A stretch of 60,000 bases of DNA from Adiantum capillus-veneris (taxonomy: Eukaryota; Streptophyta; Polypodiopsida; Polypodiales; Pteridaceae). The notes beneath the pieces are model-generated. The model saw nothing but the letters and a program-made list of their open reading frames with translations, was not told the DNA's origin and did not search any database. The position numbers were made by a program, and so were the translations under genes. Where the stretch lies: NCBI GenBank assembly GCA_014529385.2, contig CM043942.1, positions 104,796,141-104,856,140 of the forward strand, written 5' to 3'. Position 1 is the first letter of the stretch, and the number at the start of each line of letters is the position of its first letter. Below, piece after piece: positions 54,550 through 60,000 of the stretch.

Positions 54550-55017
54550 CATAGTTACACGGAACGGGAACGGGGAACGGGAACGGGGGGGCTCCGGGAC
54601 GTTTCCGGAATGGGGGGCCCTCGGGGTGGCGGAACGGGAACAGAGGCTGGAACGGTAGCCTTGAGGGAAAGGGAGAGGGAAAGGGAGAGGGAGCCTTGAG
54701 GGAGAGGGTGAGGTAGAGAGCTTGAGAGAGAGAGAGAGAGGGTTTAAAGCCCTTCTTTAAATAGGAGAGGATGGAAATAACACCCCCCCAAAAGTTCAAA
54801 AAATCTGCCCCAAACTGTCATTTTTTAAAACTTTGGTGTTCCGGATTTGCCGTTCCGCGTTCCGGCTGCCGTTCCGGGCCCCGTTCCGCTTGCCGTTCCA
54901 GTTATGCCTGGGAAGGGAACGGCGTTTCGGTCCCGTTCCCGTTTCGAGGAGGCGCCATGCTTGGGAACGCGTTCCGGGAACGGGAGGGCCCCGTTCCGCC
55001 CGTTCCTTGTTACTATG
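54550..55017. mobile_element. hAT-type MITE, 468 bp
   Basis: Ends CATAGTTACACGGAACGGG and, on the other strand, CATAGTAACAAGGAACGGG form terminal inverted repeats continued by further GGAACGGGG words. Perfect 8-bp target duplications ACACAAGC flank it, the hallmark of the hAT superfamily. The interior has many GGAACGGG/CCCGTTCC subterminal motifs, a purine-rich GAGGGAAAGGGAGAGG stretch and a short (GA)n. No transposase. ORFs across it read Pro/Arg/Gly repeats and are not genes. It is GC-rich against AT-rich flanks. Confidence 0.93.
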
Positions 55018-55025
55018 ACACAAGC
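55018..55025. repeat. 8-bp target-site duplication, right (ACACAAGC)
   Basis: Exact match to 54542-54549. Confidence 0.93.
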
Positions 55026-55148
55026 TCCTAGTGCGAACTGCCCACCGTAGGACACGGAAACCATCTGCAAGCAATCACGTGTCGTATAGGGTGTCTACAC
55101 AGAAGGGAGAGGGAGTGCTAGAGAGGAAGAGAGATCGCAGGCCAAAAA

Positions 55149-55152
<4 letters not shown>

Positions 55153-55234
<82 letters not shown>

Positions 55235-55348
55235 GGGAAGAGGAGGGGAAGAGAAGAGAAGAGAAGAGAATTTTAACGTAGTAAGAAACTATCCCAAGAG
55301 ACCTTAAAGATCTACCCGACAAGGAGAGTTGAACTCAAGACCTCTTAT

Positions 55349-55412
<64 letters not shown>
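55153..55412 (-). repeat. (GA)38, inverted dispersed-repeat copy 7, and (GA)31
   Basis: (GA)n at 55153-55228, then the reverse complement of the dispersed unit at 55265-55350 (AACTATCCCAAGAGACCTTA, GAGTTGAACTCAAGACCTCT), then a second (GA)n at 55350-55412. It matches copy 4 best. Flanking by GA on both sides is unusual. Confidence 0.88.
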
Positions 55413-55415
<3 letters not shown>

Positions 55416-55615
55416 GCAGTCGAAGTGAATGTTGAACTTTGCTCAAGATGAGTGCTCCGAACTCTGCTCAAGGGTTCCTTTTACTTACGGAAGGGAGAGC
55501 CTTCTGTTCCTTTAGTGAGAGATGTGCAAGTGATCACAAACAAAGTGGATAAACACTGTGTTTGAAGGTGCTGAGACTGAGAGATAGAGAGAGAACAATA
55601 CGACACCAGAAAAGT
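55413..55615. other. Flank between GA tract and LTR
   Basis: No feature recognised in these about 200 bases. Confidence 0.4.
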
Positions 55616-56574
55616 TGTCAAACCCTCCTTCGAAGGCCCCACTCTCTATGGCGAGAGCGATCTACTATTGATTGCACAAATCTGATACAAGGTGATGATG
55701 CTGTGAGTTCTAAATGATGCTATGTCGATGTCGACGGAGAGGATGCTAAGGCTGAAAGCTGAATGCTGTGAATCGGTAACTGTTGCACCAAGTCGGGGGC
55801 TGATTTGCTAACTTGATGGCTGAGAAAAACGCTGCTTCTTAGGGTTGAGAAAAACGCTGGACAACAGGCTGCAAAAATGTTGGTACAGCAGGTCTTAAGA
55901 CACGCTGATTCTGCAAGAGAAAAACGCTGGGTTGCTATGCTGAAAAATGGCAGCAGATCAGGCTTGAAAACGTTGGCAGATCTGAGGTCTAAATCTGAGA
56001 TTGAATGCTTGTCGTAGTGGCTGAAACTGTTCGCTATAAACCCGGCTACGGCAAACTCTCAATGTGAGGATCTGCTGCGATTCGGGCGGTTGGTAGAGGC
56101 TAATGGCTGATGCCTGAAAACGCTAGCAAATCTGCTGGAATGCAAAAACACTAGGGCTGGATTTGAGTTCTTGCTTGAGAAGGGAAGCTAGAGGGCATGC
56201 TGCAAGAGGATTGCCTGTGCTCTCTTTGCTTCTTCTCCTCTACTGAGTGACTGCCAGTTTTCCTTTATATTAACTTAGCAAATTTGCCCTACCCAGTTTC
56301 CCAACAAAGTCACTTATTAATAATAAGTGAAAAATGGCTAAAATAGGAAAAATAGGTCTATGCACTCTAAAAGTGCTCCTGATGAGTTTTGATAATAATC
56401 TGATGATCATGCTGTGTGCAACTAGAGGATATGCATCCACTCTAAGTGCCTGGACATGCACGGTCTGCGAACAGACTCACAAAAGTGCCAGAACACTTCC
56501 TAAGCTAGGCTAACTGAACCCTTGTCATGTAGTAGCTTGTCCACATGCACATAGGGTTAGATGTGCACGTGACA
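55616..56574 (-). repeat. 3' LTR of the minus-strand chromovirus (959 bp, outer end inferred)
   Basis: On the minus strand it starts TGTCACGTGCACATC right after the polypurine tract. The proposed end TTTGACA at 55616 mirrors the start (TGTCA...TGACA). It carries three copies of GAGAAAAACGCTG (about 55822, 55848 and 55917 on the plus strand). The outer end cannot be checked without the partner LTR. Confidence 0.65.
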
Positions 56575-56590
56575 TCCCCTCCTTTTTAAA
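56575..56590 (-). other. Polypurine tract
   Basis: The minus strand reads TTTAAAAAGGAGGGGA immediately before TGTCACG. Confidence 0.85.
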
Positions 56591-56592
56591 GT

Positions 56593-57146
56593 GAGGTACT
56601 GGTACCGATCTGCATGGCTTCCTTGTAGGCTGCCAACATTTCGAATAATCTTTGAAATTTGAAAAACTCTTCATCAACCCACATTGCTTCGTGGGTTCCT
56701 CGATCCTTGAACTTCAAAAAGTTCTGTCTCACTTACTTCTTTGAACCATGGCGAAACCGATGCAACAACACTTGCTCCGAGTCCATGACTTGAGCTTCAT
56801 CGATGATCTCCGGTTCTTCTTCTCGGAAAATGTCCTTTGGAGGTGTTCCCGGAAACACTTCAAACCAAGAAACATGGAAAACGTTGTGCATTGACCATGA
56901 GTTAAGCAATTGCAATTTCATCGAAACCTCATCTATCTTTTTAATGACAGGAAATGGACCATACAATATGAAAGACAACTTTGGACACTTCTTTCCAACT
57001 TGCTTAAGACGTTGCTTCATGATTCTTAAATACACCCAATTCCCTTCCTTGATCGAAACATCCTGACGATGCTTGTTAGCTTGGCGTAAGCAAGACTCCC
57101 GAGCCTTGCTTAGCCAAAGCTTCACACTCTCAGAAATCTCATCCAA
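56593..57146 (-). pseudogene. Integrase C-terminus with chromodomain-like end
   Basis: The minus strand from 57146 has the integrase C-terminal basic region (GNWVYLRIMKQRLKQVGKK), the GPF motif (YGPFPVIKKI, about 56950-56980), the SMHNVFHVSWFEVF block and EQVLLHRFRHG. Then, past a stop at about 56733, a stretch (FLKFKDRGTHEAMWVDEEFF, about 56655-56715) that fits a diverged chromodomain. It ends shortly before the polypurine tract. Confidence 0.85.
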
Positions 57147-57149
57147 CGA

Positions 57150-57950
57150 CTAACTTTCAGCATTGGCATCAGGCATTTGACTAACCGAGAGAGTCAAAAG
57201 TGACTGGAACGGACGGCCAAAAGCTGCCTCATACGGAGTTCGACCAATGGCAGAGGAAAAAGAGTCATTCAAAATAGCCTGAACCAATGGGAGATAGAGC
57301 ACCCAATGAGACTGCTGATCATGCACATATGACTTTAAAACATCAAAAGCCAACTGATTATAAATCTCTGTCTGACCATCTGAAAAGCCGATGAAAAATT
57401 CAACTTAGTGTCAAAATTTTCAAAGAGTGTACGCCAAAAATTGGACGTGAACTTAACATCCCTATCTGAAACAATCGATTTTGGCAAACCACAGAGGGGG
57501 TACCAATGCTTAATGAACAATTGTGCCACATCTTGTGCGGTGACTGTGGCCGTACAAGGAATTAACATGCAAAACTTGTTGAAACGATCAACAATTGTCA
57601 AACATTGAGTGTTCCTTGAATTCAAACTAGGTGGAAGGTTAGTCACAAAATCCATGGAAATATCTTGAAAAGGTCCATCGGGAATAGACAGCGGAAGCAA
57701 GAGACCTTGCTGTTTACCCCGAGGAGCTTTTACCTTTTGACAAATAGTGCACTGTGTGACATAACGGAACACATCCTTTCGCATTTTAGGCCAATAAAAG
57801 AATCTTTTCTATTTTTTCTAGAGTGTTGTTCATTCCCTTGTGCCCACCTTTGAGAGTCATGTGCATCATGCAATATGGTTGTCCTGAGAGAGGGCAACAC
57901 ACATAGACGTTGACGAAAATACAACAAACCATCACGAATGAGATAGTTGC
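57150..57950 (-). pseudogene. pol: Ty3 integrase, frameshifted
   Basis: The zinc region includes CTICQKVK (about 57735-57760) with damaged upstream His residues. The core has D in ISMDFVTNLPPS (about 57645), D in SDRDVKFTSNFW (about 57435-57470) and the Glu region DGQTEIYNQL (about 57350-57385), which a one-base shift separates from the preceding SSAF. The next segment, 57150-57353, reads LKSYVHDQQSHWVLYLPLVQ and IGRTPYEAAFGR. All three catalytic residues are still encoded but not in one frame. Confidence 0.9.
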
Positions 57951-58137
57951 TTGGCCCTTGGGAAGCAAGAGCCTACAACCATTGCTTACCAAACTCGGAA
58001 TCCGCATAATGGTTCTTCATGCTGTCGAAAGACACACCTTGAAGAGAGACTGTGGATTTTGACTCAAGAGCCAAAATCTGTCCTTTGCGACTTAACGCAT
58101 CTACAAAACAGGGTTAGCTTTTCCAGGCACTACTCAA

Positions 58138-59594
58138 TCAAACCTCCAAATTGCTCAAAAAATTGTGACCACCGTGCTTGGCGATCACTCCAATGTGCAC
58201 TAGGCATAGACTGGAATCACTTGAGGGCTTGGTGATCTGTGCGAACTGTGAACTCTCTACCATACAAAAAATGCTTCCAATGCTTAAGAGAGTGAATGAC
58301 AGACAAAAGTTCTTTATCATAAACTGAATAATTCTTTTTTGCACTATTGAGCTTTCGACTAAGAAAAGTAACTCGACGACCATGCCGCTGAAGCACAACG
58401 CCGATGGCGACATTGCTCGCATCCGTCCATACCGGTCATCCCAAGAGGCAAGGATAAGACATGGCGCTTCTGTCATCGCAACCTTGAGAGCTGCGAAAGC
58501 CTCAATGTCTGCTTCGGGTAAATTCACGCGTTGTCGGCGAGTCTTTACCTCTTTTAAAACATCCGTCATGGGTGCGGCAATGCGTGCAAAATTCTCTATG
58601 TGCGAATTATATGCTTGACATAAACTAAGAAAAGAACGCACATTATATGCAGTTTTGGGCAAATCCCAATTACGTACCTGTTCCACCTTTGCGGGGTCTA
58701 GCTTGACGCTTCTGCAGAAATGATATAACCCAGATAAGAAACTTCAGTGAGAAAAACTCAGATTTCTTAGCTGCAATGTTCAACTGTCTCTCATCCAAAC
58801 GGGTGAATACCCTTTCTACATCCTTTTCATGTTGTTCCCATGATGCAGTAAAAATGAGAATATCATTAAGAAAGATGAACACACATACACCAACCATATT
58901 ACCAAAACGGCCTACCATGAGACGATTGAATGCACCTGTTAATCCAAAAGGCATGACTACTTATTCCCATTGCCCTCGCTCTGTGCAAAAAGCGGTCTTG
59001 AAGATGTCGCCTTTGAATACCCTTACTTGATGGTATCCACTTTTGAGATCAACCTTACTGAAAACCTTTGCTCCATTGAGCCTATCGAGGATATACTCAA
59101 TGCGAAGCATCGGAAACTTGTTCTTGGCGGTCATCTTGTTCAATGCCCTATAATCAACACACAAACGAGACGAACCATCCTTCTTGCAGACAAACAAAAT
59201 AGGAGCAACAAAAGGACTTACACTAGGATGTATGAATCCTCTGGCCATTAACTCAGTGAGTTGCCGCTCTTAACTCTTCTTCTTGAGTCTTGTTCAATCG
59301 TTAGGGAGCCTTACTGACAGGCTGTGCCCCCTCCGCAAGCTCGATGCGATGGTCCTCCGGCCGCTCGGGTGGGAGACGGGGTGGAAGATCATCTTGCAAA
59401 AAGAGATGCTTAAACTTGGTAAACAAAGTTGAATACCTGTCTGGAGCTTGAATGCTTTGGGTAATCGGAGTGGCATAGATGAATGCCGCTTGTGCTCCTT
59501 GTCGTAATTCACGCTTTGCTTGTGCATGAGAAATGAGAGGCAAAGGATGCAGACCCTCCTTAGCACGAATGATCATGGGAGTCACTTTTGGCAT
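58138..59594 (-). pseudogene. pol: Ty3 reverse transcriptase-RNase H, catalytic box altered
   Basis: The pre-RT linker is at 59301-59594 (LPPRLPPERPEDHRIELAEG). RT includes [18 protein letters not shown] (about 59120-59170), [15 protein letters not shown] (about 59020-59065) and FGLTGAFNRLM (about 58920-58950), shortened relative to the usual motif. The YLDD-type box reads FLND (about 58862-58873), with Asn for the first Asp. RNase H at 58200-58480 shows a WTDASN-like start, YDKELLSVIHSLKHWKHFLYG and RTDHQAL in alternate frames. RT cannot be catalytic. Confidence 0.88.
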
Positions 59595-59973
59595 TTAATA
59601 TGAGAGTATTGTCCTCCCAATCAATGAGAGGGTTGTGCTCATGAAACCATTGAATGCCCAAAAGCATATCACATCCTGAAAGAGGAGACACGACAAATTT
59701 CCTACGGAAGGTAGCTTGTTGAACTGTAAATAACACATCATAGCACTCTTGCGTCATGAGAGAGTCCATACCGGGAGCGAAGCTAGACACCTTGAGAGAT
59801 GTCTGACTAACGTCTAGGCGGGCTCTCTCGACAAGAGAGGCACTCATCACATCATGCATACTACTTGGACCAAACAATATGACAAAACTCTGACCCTTTA
59901 CATGACCATAACACTTCATGAGAGACTCATCAATGTGTGTGTCAGAAACATGTGAAGACTCAGATTGATTCAT
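59560..59973 (-). pseudogene. Ty3 protease region with lost active site
   Basis: The minus strand from 59973 shows the retropepsin framework: VILFGPSSMHDVMSASLVER (about 59830-59890), TQECYDVLFTVQ, FVVSPLSGCDMLLGIQWFHE (about 59640-59700) and a DWEDNTL end. The position of the catalytic D-S/T-G is GPS here, so the enzyme should be inactive. Window-edge sequence beyond 59973 is presumed end of gag. Confidence 0.8.
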
Positions 59974-60000
59974 TAAAGTGCTTGTGGTAGCTGTGGGTTC

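Larger units (their letters stand above)
55616..60000 (-). mobile_element. Second Ty3/Gypsy chromovirus, 3' part, minus strand
   Basis: Reading leftwards from the window edge: protease region, RT, RNase H, integrase, chromodomain-like end, polypurine tract (56575-56590) and 3' LTR (55616-56574). Gag and the 5' LTR are beyond 60000. Different from the element at 1-7651 in sequence. Several frameshifts and lost catalytic residues (protease, RT) show it is dead. Confidence 0.9.

Noticed and set aside
54395-55074. Several overlapping Arg/Pro/Gly ORFs
   Set aside because: All lie in the GC-rich hAT MITE and reflect its GGAACGGG repeats.
1-60000. tRNA or rRNA genes
   Set aside because: Only tRNA-complementary primer sites were found. 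No cloverleaf or rRNA core sequence was recognised by eye.

Overview
This window is nuclear DNA of a land plant, almost certainly from a large, repeat-rich genome. The evidence is plant-type Ty3 chromoviruses and Ty1 elements primed by initiator-Met tRNA, plant-style hAT transposase and LINE reverse-transcriptase remnants, abundant CT/GA and CA/GT microsatellites, and one exon that looks like plant TOM1/THH1. I cannot assign the species or even the major clade (fern, lycophyte, gymnosperm or angiosperm). Nearly every coding region is a transposable element and nearly all are broken, so the ordinary gene content is very low.

Layout. 1-7651: a young Ty3 chromovirus, cut at its left LTR by the window edge. 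Its LTRs are nearly identical although gag-pol carries many stops. 7652-14076: an exon-like minus-strand fragment, a decayed protease-bearing ORF, a long AT-rich stretch and a decayed gag-like ORF. 14082-18225: a non-autonomous Ty1-derived element with an exact 5-bp target duplication and an internally duplicated 3' LTR, inserted into older decayed sequence. 18231-22400: decayed minus-strand coding sequence with internal repeats, a (CT)n-C31 tract and a Ty3 RT/RNase H fragment.

22405-24842 and about 37860-40448 are two copies of one duplicated block: a minus-strand protein-kinase-like pseudogene with a shared upstream region of tandem 226-235 bp repeats and an array of short hairpins. Between them lie a minus-strand Ty1 remnant (24850-27872), an isolated LTR-like sequence, a LINE fragment, a hAT transposase pseudogene (32552-34733, +) and two copies of a RING-finger gene (34824-35906 and 36400-37089, both -). 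CCCGACGGGC-rich repeats ending in AATCCCTG flank this hAT-RING-kinase region at 31.7 and 40.5 kb. This raises the possibility that the kinase and RING genes are a cargo module of a large hAT-like element. It is the most interesting part of the window, but a matching target duplication was not found.

41041-47135: a decayed unknown ORF, a degenerate full-length Ty1 element (42090-46360) and the 3' part of a LINE. 47-52 kb and 55 kb: a dispersed repeat whose copies each abut a (CT)n tract. 53071-53232: exon 1 of a TOM1/THH1-like membrane protein with a clean splice donor and no later exon found. 54550-55017: a hAT-type MITE with perfect 8-bp target duplications. 55616-60000: the 3' part of a second Ty3 chromovirus on the minus strand, with catalytic residues lost from protease and reverse transcriptase. 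No rRNA, tRNA, CRISPR or intact host gene was recognised.
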